Assembly (NCBI GenBank): GCA_034722015.1
Contig: JAYENI010000088.1
Location: forward strand, 1-64,000
Length of the DNA stretch: 64,000 bases
Source: JAJDOJ01 sp034722015
GTDB lineage: Bacteria; Pseudomonadota; Gammaproteobacteria; JAJDOJ01
Direction: 5' to 3'
Positions 54,046 through 63,590 of the stretch are shown here, in pieces (position 1 is the first letter of the stretch; every line of letters begins with the position of its first letter). The position numbers and the translations under genes are program-made. The notes under the pieces were generated by a model. That model saw only the letters and a list, made by a program, of their open reading frames with translations. It did not search any database and was not told the origin of the DNA.

Positions 54046-56010
54046 CTATTTCCCGCCGCCCAGTCGTTTCTCCAGCAGCTCGCCCAGGCTCGCGATCGTT
54101 GGATGATCGAACAGGTCCGTGACGTCGATGGTCTCGGGAAAGGCTATCTCGATGCCTTCGTGTATCCGGGCCAGTTCGAGTGAACTCGTTCCGATGTCGA
54201 ACAGGTTGTCTGCGATGCCCACGTCCTTTCCTTCCAGAACCTCGTCGCAGACGGCCTTGAGCTGGCCCTCGATCTTCGTCAGGTCCTGGTCGTAACCTTC
54301 CTTCGGGGCCAGCGAGATTTCCTCGAGTCGGGCCAGGACATCGGCGAAATCACCGCCGCGGTAGGCTTCGACCAGCAAGTGCCGCTGGACCTTGCCACTG
54401 GTGGTCTTCGGGATCCGCTTCACCGGGATGATGTGCAGGGCCTCGAGACCGGTGTGTGCATTGAGCACGGCATGGACTTCGCGGGCGATCCCCGTCACGT
54501 CTTGGACGTTCCCCTTATGCAGCAGGAAGACGAGTAACTCGTCGCTGTCACTCCCGTGCGGACGCCATGCCGCCGTCACGATCTTTCCGAGCTCGATCCC
54601 TGTTTCCCGCTCCACGATGGACTCGAGGTCGTGCGGGTAATAGTTTTGCCCGTTGGCGAAGATGATTTCCTTGGATCGCCCGGTCACTACCAGACCGCAA
54701 TCCGTCGTGAATCCAAGGTCGCCCGTATCGAGCCATCCGTCCGGTGTGAACGCCGCGTGGTTCGCCTCGTCATTACGGAAATAGCCCCTTGTCACGTTTG
54801 CGCCACGGATCTGGATATGGCCCACGCTCCGCTCGGGCAGGGTCGTGCCCGACGCGTCGCAGATCCGCATCTCGCAGCCCGCGACCGGCTGGCCCGTGCA
54901 AACCAGCGACAATGCCGCGGGATCGTCCCCGTTTACGATTTGCACGCCGGTCCCGGTCTGCAAGCTGTCGCGCTCGACGCTGACCGGCGTGATGCCCGTG
55001 CCCACCGCGGGGAAAGTGACCGCAAGGCTGGCCTCGGCCAGGCCGTAGACGGGAAACATGCACGACGGGTCGAGACCGTGCGGCGCCAGCGCTTCGAGGA
55101 ACTCCCGGCACAGGTCGACAGAAATAGGTTCAGCACCGTTGATGATCAGGCGTATACGATTCAGGTTCAGTTCCCCGGGTGGATGCTTCCCAAGCGCCCG
55201 GAGTAGGTGCTTTAAACCGAAATTGGGCGAGCAGGTCACGCTGACGCCCAGCTCGGCGGACTTCTCGAGCCACAGCAACGGGCGGCGGACAAACAGGTCG
55301 GTGGGCATCAGGCAGTGGTCCGCACCGGTGGCCAGGGGTGTGAGATGAAACCCGATCAGCCCCATATCGTGTGTCAGTGGCATCCAGCTCAGCCCCCTGT
55401 CCTGCCCGCTCACCCGGATGCCGGCGGCGATGGCATGAATGTTGGCGAGAATATTTTCGTGACTCAGCACCACGCCCTTGGGCTCGCTGGTCGATCCTGA
55501 TGAGAACTGGATGAAGGCGGTGTCCGCGGGGGCGGCGCTGTGCAGACGCCCCTGAGCGCCAGACAACACTACGTTTCCCGACTCGATAGTGCGTGATGAC
55601 AACACCTCCGGGACCGCATCTTCTCCCGCCTCGTTTTCCAGGGTGCCGAGCCGTTTCAGGGTACTGGCGTCGGTGAAGAGCCAGGGGTCGGACAGCATCC
55701 GGAATATACGAATCAGCTTGAATCTGTGCTCGTCGCTGATGCCAGGCGCGACGGGTACGGGTACGATCCCGCCCAGGATGCAGGCCCAGAACGCGTAGAG
55801 GAATGGTTCGTTGTCGTTGACATGTATAATCAATTCGCTCCCCGGCCCTAGTCCCCGGGTCTGCAGTGCGTACAGCAGGGCGCTTGCGCGGGTATGGAGT
55901 GCTGCGATCGGCATTTCCTGCGACCGTTCCGCGCCCGTCAACAGAATGATCCGGCCCTCCCCCCCGGCCCTTTCCGCCAGTGCTTGCGTCAGTGTTTTGA
56001 AGTTTGTCAT
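54046..56010 (-). CDS. Fatty acyl-AMP ligase with C-terminal carrier domain
   Basis: 654 residues. The adenylation domain has the P-loop FIQFSSGSTSEPKGVVLSHE, WLDTGDLGF and the C-terminal catalytic KTTSGKVQRHLL. Sequence features such as SWMPLTHDMGLIGFHLTPL match FAAL enzymes, which make acyl-AMP but not acyl-CoA. The last 80 residues are an acyl carrier domain with the phosphopantetheine serine in DIGTSSLELARI. No polyketide or NRPS gene follows; a divergent acyltransferase is the closest candidate partner. The start at 56010 gives MTNFKTLTQALAERAG. Confidence 0.9.
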   Translation of the reverse strand: MTNFKTLTQALAERAGGEGRIILLTGAERSQEMPIAALHTRASALLYALQTRGLGPGSELIIHVNDNEPFLYAFWACILGGIVPVPVAPGISDEHRFKLIRIFRMLSDPWLFTDASTLKRLGTLENEAGEDAVPEVLSSRTIESGNVVLSGAQGRLHSAAPADTAFIQFSSGSTSEPKGVVLSHENILANIHAIAAGIRVSGQDRGLSWMPLTHDMGLIGFHLTPLATGADHCLMPTDLFVRRPLLWLEKSAELGVSVTCSPNFGLKHLLRALGKHPPGELNLNRIRLIINGAEPISVDLCREFLEALAPHGLDPSCMFPVYGLAEASLAVTFPAVGTGITPVSVERDSLQTGTGVQIVNGDDPAALSLVCTGQPVAGCEMRICDASGTTLPERSVGHIQIRGANVTRGYFRNDEANHAAFTPDGWLDTGDLGFTTDCGLVVTGRSKEIIFANGQNYYPHDLESIVERETGIELGKIVTAAWRPHGSDSDELLVFLLHKGNVQDVTGIAREVHAVLNAHTGLEALHIIPVKRIPKTTSGKVQRHLLVEAYRGGDFADVLARLEEISLAPKEGYDQDLTKIEGQLKAVCDEVLEGKDVGIADNLFDIGTSSLELARIHEGIEIAFPETIDVTDLFDHPTIASLGELLEKRLGGGK

Positions 56011-56215
56011 CTTTACGTGAGAGCGGAATCGGTAGTTTGAGGCCGTCGAGGGTGGTCGGGTATCGCGGCCTGCCTGGGCACGTACGGAGCCGTGAACGCG
56101 GGGCCCGCGCGCAGGTGCGGTTTTCAACGGGAATATTTTGTGCCTGGCAAGTATACGACGATGACAGGAGGTGTCGCGAGCGGCGGGCCTGGCCAGATGA
56201 CGGGGCGGTCTGTCC

Positions 56216-56917
56216 GTGGCTGAGATGGCGGACGACATCGGGTTGCCGTTACACAAGCGATTGCTCTTTCCTGTCCTCGCGCCGCTTGCCGCCTGGTTGC
56301 TGAGGTTTTTCTGGTTCGTTTGCAGGGTACGGCGAATCGAGGGCGAGGAACATCTCGAGGCGCTGAATGCGGGGGGCGCCATCATCCCCTGTCACTGGCA
56401 CCAGCGGCATATCTTCTGTGCGTACTATCTGGTCCGAAAACTGTCCGGCAAATACAGGATCGGATACCTTGTGAGTCCCTCCAAGGACGGGGACCTCGGG
56501 GCCATGATCCTGAGGCGACTCGGAGTGATACCGATCCGTGGATCGGCGAACCGCACGGGCGCCCAGGCCATCCGCGACATGTACCTCTGCCTCTCTCGGG
56601 ACGGGGTCTCGCCCGTACTGACTCCGGATGGTTCCGAGGGGCCGATCTACAAGTTCAAGCCGGGGCCGGTGATGCTGGCGCAATTGTCCGGGGCGCCGCT
56701 GGTCCCGATGAGCTACGCCGCGCGCAGCGCGTGGACGCTCAATTCCTGGGACCGGTTCATGATCCCGAAACCGTTCACCCGCGTGGCCATCGTGATCGGC
56801 CGGCCCCGCTACGCGGAAAAGACCGGCAGGCTGGACGGGACCGGTTCCCTGCAGGAGCAGATGGAACAGGAGCTGAACCGGCTGGGGATGGAGGCGGAGG
56901 CGGCCCTGGACGCCTGA
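56216..56917 (+). CDS. DUF374-type lysophospholipid acyltransferase-like protein
   Basis: 233 residues. A single N-terminal membrane segment (LAPLAAWLLRFFWFVCRV) precedes an acyltransferase core with IIPCHWHQRHIF, VSPSKDGDLGAMILRRLGV, RGSANRTGAQAI and LTPDGSEGPIYKFKPGPVML, typical of DUF374. It is transcribed divergently from the acyl-AMP ligase across 205 bp, so the ligase-carrier may supply its acyl chain. The start is GTG 56216 or ATG 56225. An R3 element begins two bases after the stop. Confidence 0.86.
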   Translation: MAEMADDIGLPLHKRLLFPVLAPLAAWLLRFFWFVCRVRRIEGEEHLEALNAGGAIIPCHWHQRHIFCAYYLVRKLSGKYRIGYLVSPSKDGDLGAMILRRLGVIPIRGSANRTGAQAIRDMYLCLSRDGVSPVLTPDGSEGPIYKFKPGPVMLAQLSGAPLVPMSYAARSAWTLNSWDRFMIPKPFTRVAIVIGRPRYAEKTGRLDGTGSLQEQMEQELNRLGMEAEAALDA

Positions 56918-56919
56918 CA

Positions 56920-57054
56920 GGCTGTTGCAAAACTCTCATGCGGCACCATTCGGCGTTAAAATCGGGCTCCGAATGCTCATTTACTGCGAGTAAACTGCGC
57001 TTCCTCACCCGATATTGCCTTGCCAGGCACTCACCTGAGACTTTTTCAACAGCC
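56920..57054. repeat. R3 palindromic element (135 bp)
   Basis: Terminal inverted repeats GGCTGTTGCAAAACTCTCA and TGAGACTTTTTCAACAGCC agree in 17 of 19 positions. The interior has nested stems: ATCGGG with CCCGAT, and TTTACT-GCG-AGTAAA. The whole unit could fold as one hairpin between the convergent acyltransferase and radA genes. No target duplication is clear. Confidence 0.8.
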
Positions 57055-57076
57055 GGCTGGCTGCCGGCGTTGCAAG

Positions 57077-58435
57077 TCATTCGAGTGATCGCAGATGGTC
57101 GATCGCCTCGATCAACCGGTTTGCGGTAAGCACCTTGAGTTTTCCGCTGCTGCTCCTGGGGGCGTTTGCCCCGGGGACGAGGGCATAGCGGAAACCGTGT
57201 GTCTCGGCCTCCGCCAGCCGCTCCTGACCGTTGGGCACGGGCCGGATTTCCCCCGCAAGGCCGAGTTCCCCGAAGACGACCAGGTCAGCAGGCAGGGGCC
57301 GGTCCCGGAAGCTGGACAGCGCGGCCAGCACAACGGCCACATCGGCCGCCGTCTCGGTCACGCGGACGCCCCCCACCACGTTCACGAAGACGTCCTGATC
57401 GACCATCGGTATGCCGCCGTGGCGGTGCAGTATGGCGAGCAGCATCCCGAGTCGGTTCTGGTCGAGGCCAACCGAGACCCGCCTGGGGTTGGCGAGGTGG
57501 CTCTCGTCCACCAGCGACTGTATCTCCACCAGCATGGGGCGGCTCCCCTCCCGCGTCACGACGATGACGCTCCCCGACACCGGCGCCTCGTGCCGGGAAA
57601 GGAAGATCGCGGAGGGGTTGCCCACTTCCCTGAGCCCCGATTCGCTCATCGCGAACACACCGATTTCGTTGATCGCGCCGAACCGGTTCTTGACCGCGCG
57701 CAGGATCCGGTATCGCCCTCCCGGGTCCCCCTCGAAGTAGAGTACCGTATCCACCATGTGTTCGAGCACCCGGGGGCCGGCCAGCGCCCCCTCCTTGGTG
57801 ACGTGTCCGACGAGAAAGATGGTCGTGCCGCTGGTCTTGGCGAACCGTACGAGTCGGGCCGCGCTTTCCCTTACCTGGCCGACGGATCCGGGTGCCGACT
57901 GAAGGTTGTCCGAGAACAGGGTCTGGACCGAGTCGATCACCGCGAGGCGGGTACGCTCGCGGGCCAGTACTTCGATGATCCGCTCCACGCTGGTTTCGGT
58001 GAGCAGTCTGAGATGCGGCGCCTCGAGCCCCAGTCTTCGGGAACGCAGGGCGATCTGTCCGGCCGATTCCTCCCCGCTGACGTAGAGATTCGAGTGCTGG
58101 GCGACCGTGGCGAGCATCTGCAGCAGGAGTGTCGATTTACCGATGCCGGGGTCACCACCGATCAGAATCACCGAGCCTTCGACGATGCCCCCGCCGAGCA
58201 CCCGGTCGAGTTCCGCGATGTGGCTTGGAACGCGGGGTTCCTCACCGGAAGTGACCGACGAAAGCGCCACCACGGCGGTGTTCCCGGACCCGGTCCAGCC
58301 GCCACGCCGGTCTTGCCGTGCAGGCGCGATCTCCTCGATGACGTTCCATTCCCCGCAGTCGGTGCACTGTCCGGACCACTTGCTATGCGATGCCCCGCAC
58401 GAGCCGCATTGATAGGCTGGTTTCGTCCTGGCCAT
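57077..58435 (-). CDS. radA: DNA repair protein RadA
   Basis: 452 residues. An N-terminal zinc finger (C10, C13, C24, C27) is followed by a RecA-like ATPase (GGDPGIGKST), the RadA-specific KNRFG in LRAVKNRFGAINEIG, and a Lon-type C-terminal domain (LVVFGELGLAGEIRPV). It promotes branch migration in recombination and repair. Transcribed leftward; its 3' end lies 23 bp from R3. Confidence 0.96.
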   Translation of the reverse strand: MARTKPAYQCGSCGASHSKWSGQCTDCGEWNVIEEIAPARQDRRGGWTGSGNTAVVALSSVTSGEEPRVPSHIAELDRVLGGGIVEGSVILIGGDPGIGKSTLLLQMLATVAQHSNLYVSGEESAGQIALRSRRLGLEAPHLRLLTETSVERIIEVLARERTRLAVIDSVQTLFSDNLQSAPGSVGQVRESAARLVRFAKTSGTTIFLVGHVTKEGALAGPRVLEHMVDTVLYFEGDPGGRYRILRAVKNRFGAINEIGVFAMSESGLREVGNPSAIFLSRHEAPVSGSVIVVTREGSRPMLVEIQSLVDESHLANPRRVSVGLDQNRLGMLLAILHRHGGIPMVDQDVFVNVVGGVRVTETAADVAVVLAALSSFRDRPLPADLVVFGELGLAGEIRPVPNGQERLAEAETHGFRYALVPGANAPRSSSGKLKVLTANRLIEAIDHLRSLE

Positions 58436-58543
58436 GGTCTGCTCAGTTTCGGGTGTTACGGGCTGTCGTCATACAGTGGTTCCCGGATCGTCGAACGGCG
58501 CGGGCAGGATTCGTTCCCGAACCACCGCTCGCGTCGGCGTTTC

Positions 58544-59818
58544 TCAGGAACCTTTGGTTTTTCGCCACTTCGGTCGTATCCGGACGGTAATTACCGCGTT
58601 GGCCTTTGTCTGTATCACCTCTACGGGATAGCCATTGATCATGAGACTGGTACCCGGCGCGGGGATGAACTCCATGTGTTCCGTTACAAGACCGTTGATC
58701 GTGCGGGGTCCGCTGTCCGGAAGTTGCCAGCCCAGGCTGCGATTGAGATCCCGGATGTGTGTGCCGCCGTCCACGATATAGCTGCCGTCGCCCTGCGGCA
58801 GGATATCCTTGTCGTAGGCGCTGGGATCGCTGGTGAATTCCCCGACAATCTCTTCCAGCAGGTCCTCCAGGGTAACGAGTCCCTGGATGTCGCCGTATTC
58901 ATCAACGACGAGCCCGGAACGTTGCCTTCCCATCCGGAAATTGAGTAACTGCCGGGAAAGGCTCGTACCTTCCGGGATGAAGTGCGGATCACCAATGGCC
59001 TTCTCCAGTTCCTCGGGCGTCAGTTCGTCGCGGGACAACAGCGGAAGAACCTTGCGGACGTGGAGAAATCCCGCCACGTTGTCGATGCTGCCCCGATACA
59101 CGGGAATGCGGCTGAAATGACCGTCGTGGAGTTCAGTGAGAACCTGCTCCCAGTCATCTTCCAGATCGATGCCGGTAATCTCGTTACGCGGCACCATGAT
59201 GTCCTGGACGATCGCCTTTTCCAGGTCGAGAATCCCGACCAGCATCTCGCGGTGCTCCCTGGGAATCATGCCCCCGGCCTCGGTGACGACCACCCGAAGT
59301 TCTTCGCGTGAGAGGGCATGACTGTCTGCCCCCTCCGGGGAAACGCCGAACAGCCTGATAAGACCCGAGGAGACCTTCGTCAGCAACCAGACAATGGGGT
59401 AGAGAAACCGGGACAGCGGGGTGTACACCCAGGCGGCTGGAAAGGCGAACTTTTCCGAATGCACCGCCGCCAGTGTCTTCGGCGTGATCTCCGCAAAGAT
59501 CAGCAGCGTCAGCGTCAGTACCCCGGTGGCAATGGCGATACCGGCATCTCCGTACAGTCGATAGCCGAGATATGTCGCCACCTGGGTAATGACAATGTTG
59601 ACGAAATTGTTCCCCAGCAGGATCAGTGTGATCAGGCGGCCGGGGTTTTCCAGCAGTTGCTGCGCCCTTTCCGCGCCCCCGTGTCCGGTCCGCGCCAGGT
59701 GGCGAAGCCGGTAACGGTTCAGGGCGATCAGCGCCGTTTCTGAACCGGAAAAGAACGCTGACAGCAGGAACAGTGCGAAAAGGGCGAGGAACAGTGTACT
59801 GAGAGGCAGGGTATCCAA
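58544..59818 (-). CDS. CNNM/CorC-family protein (DUF21-CBS-CorC_HlyC)
   Basis: 424 residues. An N-terminal DUF21 membrane domain (three or four helices, from LFLALFALFLLSAFFSGSET) is followed by a CBS pair (DIMVPRNEITGIDLEDDWEQ, RSGLVVDEYGDIQGLVTLED) and a CorC/HlyC C-terminal domain. Members are linked to magnesium transport or tolerance. It forms a minus-strand pair with the CcsA-like gene 74 bp upstream. Confidence 0.92.
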   Translation of the reverse strand: MDTLPLSTLFLALFALFLLSAFFSGSETALIALNRYRLRHLARTGHGGAERAQQLLENPGRLITLILLGNNFVNIVITQVATYLGYRLYGDAGIAIATGVLTLTLLIFAEITPKTLAAVHSEKFAFPAAWVYTPLSRFLYPIVWLLTKVSSGLIRLFGVSPEGADSHALSREELRVVVTEAGGMIPREHREMLVGILDLEKAIVQDIMVPRNEITGIDLEDDWEQVLTELHDGHFSRIPVYRGSIDNVAGFLHVRKVLPLLSRDELTPEELEKAIGDPHFIPEGTSLSRQLLNFRMGRQRSGLVVDEYGDIQGLVTLEDLLEEIVGEFTSDPSAYDKDILPQGDGSYIVDGGTHIRDLNRSLGWQLPDSGPRTINGLVTEHMEFIPAPGTSLMINGYPVEVIQTKANAVITVRIRPKWRKTKGS

Positions 59819-59892
59819 GGGGGTGGCCGGGTCATGGAAGTGCCGTCATTACACGGTGACACGGCTAGGGCTGTCAAGCGTGAAACGGGCTG

Positions 59893-60705
59893 TCAAACCG
59901 TCCGCTCCAGGACCAGTTCAAGCACGAACTTGCTGCCGAAATAGGCCAGCATCAGCACGACGAATCCACCCAGTGTCCACCGGATCGCGGTGCGTCCCCG
60001 CCAGCCGAAACGCCAGCGCCCGACAAGCAGGACCACGAAGACCACCCACGCCAGGATGGACAAAATGGTCTTGTGGACGAGATGCTGCGCAAAAATGTCT
60101 TCCAGATAAAAAAAGCCCGTTGCCAGTGAGACGCTGAGCAGCAGCACCCCCAGGCCGATCAGGCCGAAGAGGAGTTGCTCCATCAGCTGTAGTGGTGGAA
60201 GGGCGCGGATGATCCCCCCAGGGCGATGGTTGTGGATATGTCGGTCCTGCACCGCGAGCAGGACCGCCTGGAGCGCCGAGAGCGTCAGCACGCTGTACGC
60301 GAGCAGGGAAAAGAGTACGTGGACCTGAAGGGCGGGCTTGTCCGCGCTGATGATTGCGGCCTGGGCCGGGGCGAACTGGGTCAGGATGACACTCAGGGTG
60401 CATAGCGGCAGCACGGCGATGCCAAGGTTCTCCAGGGGGCGAACCGTCGCGCCGAGCCACAATACGCAAGAGATCGTCAGCGCGACCAGGGCGGAGGCGT
60501 TGAAAATATTGAGGTCCAGCCCCAGTGGCAACAGGAGATGGTCATGAACCACAAGCGCGTGCAGGGGGATCGCGGCTGCCCACAGCAACAATGCGCCGGT
60601 CTTTTCCGTTTCGCCGCCCATGGCTATTCTGCGCAGACGCAGCAGCAGAAATGCCGTGGCGGACAGGTAAAGCAGTGCGGTGATCAGGCTGAAGGCGATA
60701 TACAT
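59893..60705 (-). CDS. YpjD-like protein (CcsA/cytochrome c assembly fold)
   Basis: 270 residues with about eight membrane helices. VHVLFSLLAYSVLTLSALQA and LATGFFYLEDIFAQHLVHKT correspond to the conserved His and Trp-rich blocks of the CcsA/YpjD family, without the WWD haem-handling motif of true CcsA. Paired with a CorC-type gene as in many gammaproteobacteria. The start at 60705 gives MYIAFSLITALLYLSA; the longer upstream frame is unconserved. Confidence 0.87.
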   Translation of the reverse strand: MYIAFSLITALLYLSATAFLLLRLRRIAMGGETEKTGALLLWAAAIPLHALVVHDHLLLPLGLDLNIFNASALVALTISCVLWLGATVRPLENLGIAVLPLCTLSVILTQFAPAQAAIISADKPALQVHVLFSLLAYSVLTLSALQAVLLAVQDRHIHNHRPGGIIRALPPLQLMEQLLFGLIGLGVLLLSVSLATGFFYLEDIFAQHLVHKTILSILAWVVFVVLLVGRWRFGWRGRTAIRWTLGGFVVLMLAYFGSKFVLELVLERTV

Positions 60706-60978
60706 TTCGGTGTGCGCATTCGTTCCACGTAACGGGACTACTGTCGGTGAATCGGTTCCCGGTGGCAAGAAACTGTTGACTGGTCGTGACGAATGACCGG
60801 TCGCTGCGATTGCGGCTATTGACGTCTTCGTCTGGTGGATCCGGGATGGACGAAGACCCTGTCGGTTCCAGCTACCTTGATCGACCGTATCGTGGTAGCG
60901 TTGCCGCCAGTGTGAATCCAGTCCGACCGGGCGCTCCACCGGGGGGCTGCCGGATGTCTCCACAACCCCGGACTATTC

Positions 60979-61674
60979 ATGTACCGACTGCTGCGCCTGT
61001 TTCGAACCTCGATCGGCAGCAAGCTGATGATGGCTGTCAGCGGCCTGGTACTGGTCGGGTTCGTGACGGGGCATCTTGTCGGTAACCTGAAGGTCTTCCA
61101 GGGACAGGAGGCAATCAACGATTACGCAGCCTGGCTTCAGGGACATCCCCTGTTGTGGGGGATCCGTCTGACGATTCTCGCGGTCTTCGCACTGCATGTC
61201 TACACGGGGATACGACTCGCCCGCGAGAACAGCGCCGCGAGACCCCGTCGGTACGCCGTTCGCACCGTTGTCGACACCGGGTTTGCCGCCCGCCATATGC
61301 TCTTCAGCGGACTGACGGTCCTGGCCTTCGTGATCTATCACCTGCTGCACCTGACGATAGGGGTGATCCAGCCAGAGTACGCCGGTCTGCTTGACCGGGC
61401 GGGCCGCCCGGACGTCTACACACGCCTGGTTCTCGGACTGTCAAACCCCTGGCTGGCGGCAATCTACGCAACTGCCGTCGTCCTGGTGGGACTACATCTA
61501 TGGCACGCCGTACGCAGCATGCTGCAGACCCTCGGGCTGGGACACGACGCCTGGCGACGCGCAACCGACGTTGGAACCGGCGTCTTCAGCACCCTGGTCG
61601 TTGCCGGGTTCCTGTCCATGCCCGTAGCGGCGCAACTCGGCTGGCTGAGCGTACCGCTCACGGTGCCACGATGA
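60979..61674 (+). CDS. sdhC: Succinate dehydrogenase cytochrome b subunit (b558 type)
   Basis: 231 residues, about five membrane helices, the single-anchor form of succinate:quinone oxidoreductase. Candidate haem histidines lie in FVTGHLVGNL, FALHVYTGI, AARHMLFSG, IYHLLHLTI and VGLHLWHAVR, enough for two haems. The stop overlaps the sdhA start (ATGA). This is the epsilon/Bacteroidetes-like architecture, not the sdhCD pair of E. coli. Confidence 0.92.
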   Translation: MYRLLRLFRTSIGSKLMMAVSGLVLVGFVTGHLVGNLKVFQGQEAINDYAAWLQGHPLLWGIRLTILAVFALHVYTGIRLARENSAARPRRYAVRTVVDTGFAARHMLFSGLTVLAFVIYHLLHLTIGVIQPEYAGLLDRAGRPDVYTRLVLGLSNPWLAAIYATAVVLVGLHLWHAVRSMLQTLGLGHDAWRRATDVGTGVFSTLVVAGFLSMPVAAQLGWLSVPLTVPR

Positions 61675-63590
61675 GTGTGCGGCTCGATGCGCGTGTGCCG
61701 GATGGCGCCCTGGAAGACAAGTGGAACCACCGCCTGGACGCACTCAAACTGGTGAGCCCGGCCAATCGGCGAAAATATCGTGTGCTCGTGGTCGGTTCCG
61801 GACTTGCCGGTGCGTCGGCGGCAGCCACGCTGGCCGAACTTGGTTACCAGGTGGAGTGTTTTACCTTTCACGACAGCCCGCGACGCGCGCACTCGGTCGC
61901 CGCGCAGGGCGGGATCAACGCGGCAAAGAACTACCAGAACGACGGGGACAGTGTCTACCGCTTGTTCCATGACACGATCAAGGGGGGCGATTTCCGGGCG
62001 CGCGAGGCGAACGTGTATCGCCTGGCTCAGGTCAGCAACCGCATCATCGACCACTGCGTGGCGCAGGGGATTCCGTTTGCGCGCGAGTACGGCGGGCTGC
62101 TGGACAACCGTTCCTTCGGTGGCGCTCAGGTCTCGAGAACTTTTTACGCGCGCGGCCAGACCGGACAGCAGTTGTTACTGGGGGCCTACGGGGCGTTGAA
62201 CCGGCAGATCCACGCCGGACGTGTTCGGGTCCACACCCGCTGCGAGATGCTCGATCTCGTTCTGGTGGACGGCAGGGCGCGGGGGATCGTCACCCGCGAC
62301 CTGGTGAGCGGTGGCATCGGACGGCATGCCGGACACGCGGTGGTGCTCGCCACCGGTGGTTACAGCAACGTCTTCTTCCTGTCCACCAACGCCCTGGGTT
62401 GCAACGTGACGGCCACCTATCGGGCCTGCAAGCGCGGCGCCTTGTTCGCGAACCCGTGTTTTACCCAGATTCATCCGACCTGCATCCCGGCCAGTGGCGC
62501 GCACCAGTCCAAGCTCACCCTGATGTCGGAGTCCCTGCGCAATGACGGTCGCATCTGGGTACCGGTAAATCCCGGGGAAACGAGGGTGGCCGACAAGGTC
62601 CCCGAAGGTGAGCGTGACTACTATCTCGAGCGCCGTTATCCGGCCTTTGGCAACCTGACGCCCCGGGATATCGCGTCCCGGGCGGCCCGGCAGGTCTGCG
62701 ATGAGGGGTGTGGTATCGGACCGACCGGGCGCGGCGTCTATCTGGATTTCGCGCAAGCCATTGGCCGTCTGGGGCGCGCTGCGATTGAGCAGCGTTACGG
62801 TAACCTGTTCAGCATGTATGAGCGCATCACCGGGGAAGACCCCTATCGGGTGCCGATGCGTATCTATCCGGCGGCGCACTACACCATGGGTGGTCTGTGG
62901 GTGGACTACGATCTGATGAGTAACGTCCCGGGGTTGTTTGTTATCGGCGAGGCCAACTTTTCGGACCATGGGGCGAACCGGTTGGGGGCGAGCGCGCTCA
63001 TGCAGGGCCTGGCCGACGGTTACTTCATCCTGCCCCAGACCCTTGGCCACTATCTGGCCGTTGAGAGACCGGACCTGCCGGATCCCGGTTGCGAATCCTT
63101 CAGTTCGGTGGAAGAAGACGTCGCGGTGCGTACGGCAAGACTGCTGGACATCGGTGGCGATCGCCCGGTCGAGAGCTTTCACAGGGAATTGGGCGAAATC
63201 ATGGATTCGTGTTGTGGCATGGCCCGGAACGAAGCGGGGCTCAGAGAGGCGCTGGTTGCCATTCCCACGCTGCGTGAGGCGTTCTGGCGTGAGGCCTGCG
63301 TGTGCGGGAACGGGGAGGAGTTCAATGTGTCTCTGGAGCGGGCGGGACGCGTGGCCGATTTTCTGGAGTTCGCCGAGTTGCTTTGCCATGATGCGCTGGC
63401 GCGGGAGGAGTCCTGCGGCGCGCACTTCCGGGAGGAGCACCAGACCGGGGAAGGCGAGGCGGTTCGTGATGACAAACACTTTTCGCACGTGGCGGCGTGG
63501 GAATACCGGGGGCAGGGTGTCGCGCCGCGTTGTCACCCCGAGCCCCTGACATTCGAGACGGTGCACGCTGTAACCCGGAGTTACAAATGA
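61671..63590 (+). CDS. sdhA: Succinate dehydrogenase / fumarate reductase flavoprotein
   Basis: 639 residues. The FAD-binding N-terminus VVGSGLAGASAAATLAELG is followed by the covalent flavin histidine H74 in RRAHSVAAQGGIN. Substrate-site residues appear in FTQIHPTCIP, and the FAD-binding C-terminal part in YTMGGLWVDYD and SDHGANRLGASALMQGLADG. Coupled to sdhC and sdhB by ATGA overlaps. The direction (succinate oxidation or fumarate reduction) cannot be told from sequence. Confidence 0.95.
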   Translation: MSVRLDARVPDGALEDKWNHRLDALKLVSPANRRKYRVLVVGSGLAGASAAATLAELGYQVECFTFHDSPRRAHSVAAQGGINAAKNYQNDGDSVYRLFHDTIKGGDFRAREANVYRLAQVSNRIIDHCVAQGIPFAREYGGLLDNRSFGGAQVSRTFYARGQTGQQLLLGAYGALNRQIHAGRVRVHTRCEMLDLVLVDGRARGIVTRDLVSGGIGRHAGHAVVLATGGYSNVFFLSTNALGCNVTATYRACKRGALFANPCFTQIHPTCIPASGAHQSKLTLMSESLRNDGRIWVPVNPGETRVADKVPEGERDYYLERRYPAFGNLTPRDIASRAARQVCDEGCGIGPTGRGVYLDFAQAIGRLGRAAIEQRYGNLFSMYERITGEDPYRVPMRIYPAAHYTMGGLWVDYDLMSNVPGLFVIGEANFSDHGANRLGASALMQGLADGYFILPQTLGHYLAVERPDLPDPGCESFSSVEEDVAVRTARLLDIGGDRPVESFHRELGEIMDSCCGMARNEAGLREALVAIPTLREAFWREACVCGNGEEFNVSLERAGRVADFLEFAELLCHDALAREESCGAHFREEHQTGEGEAVRDDKHFSHVAAWEYRGQGVAPRCHPEPLTFETVHAVTRSYK

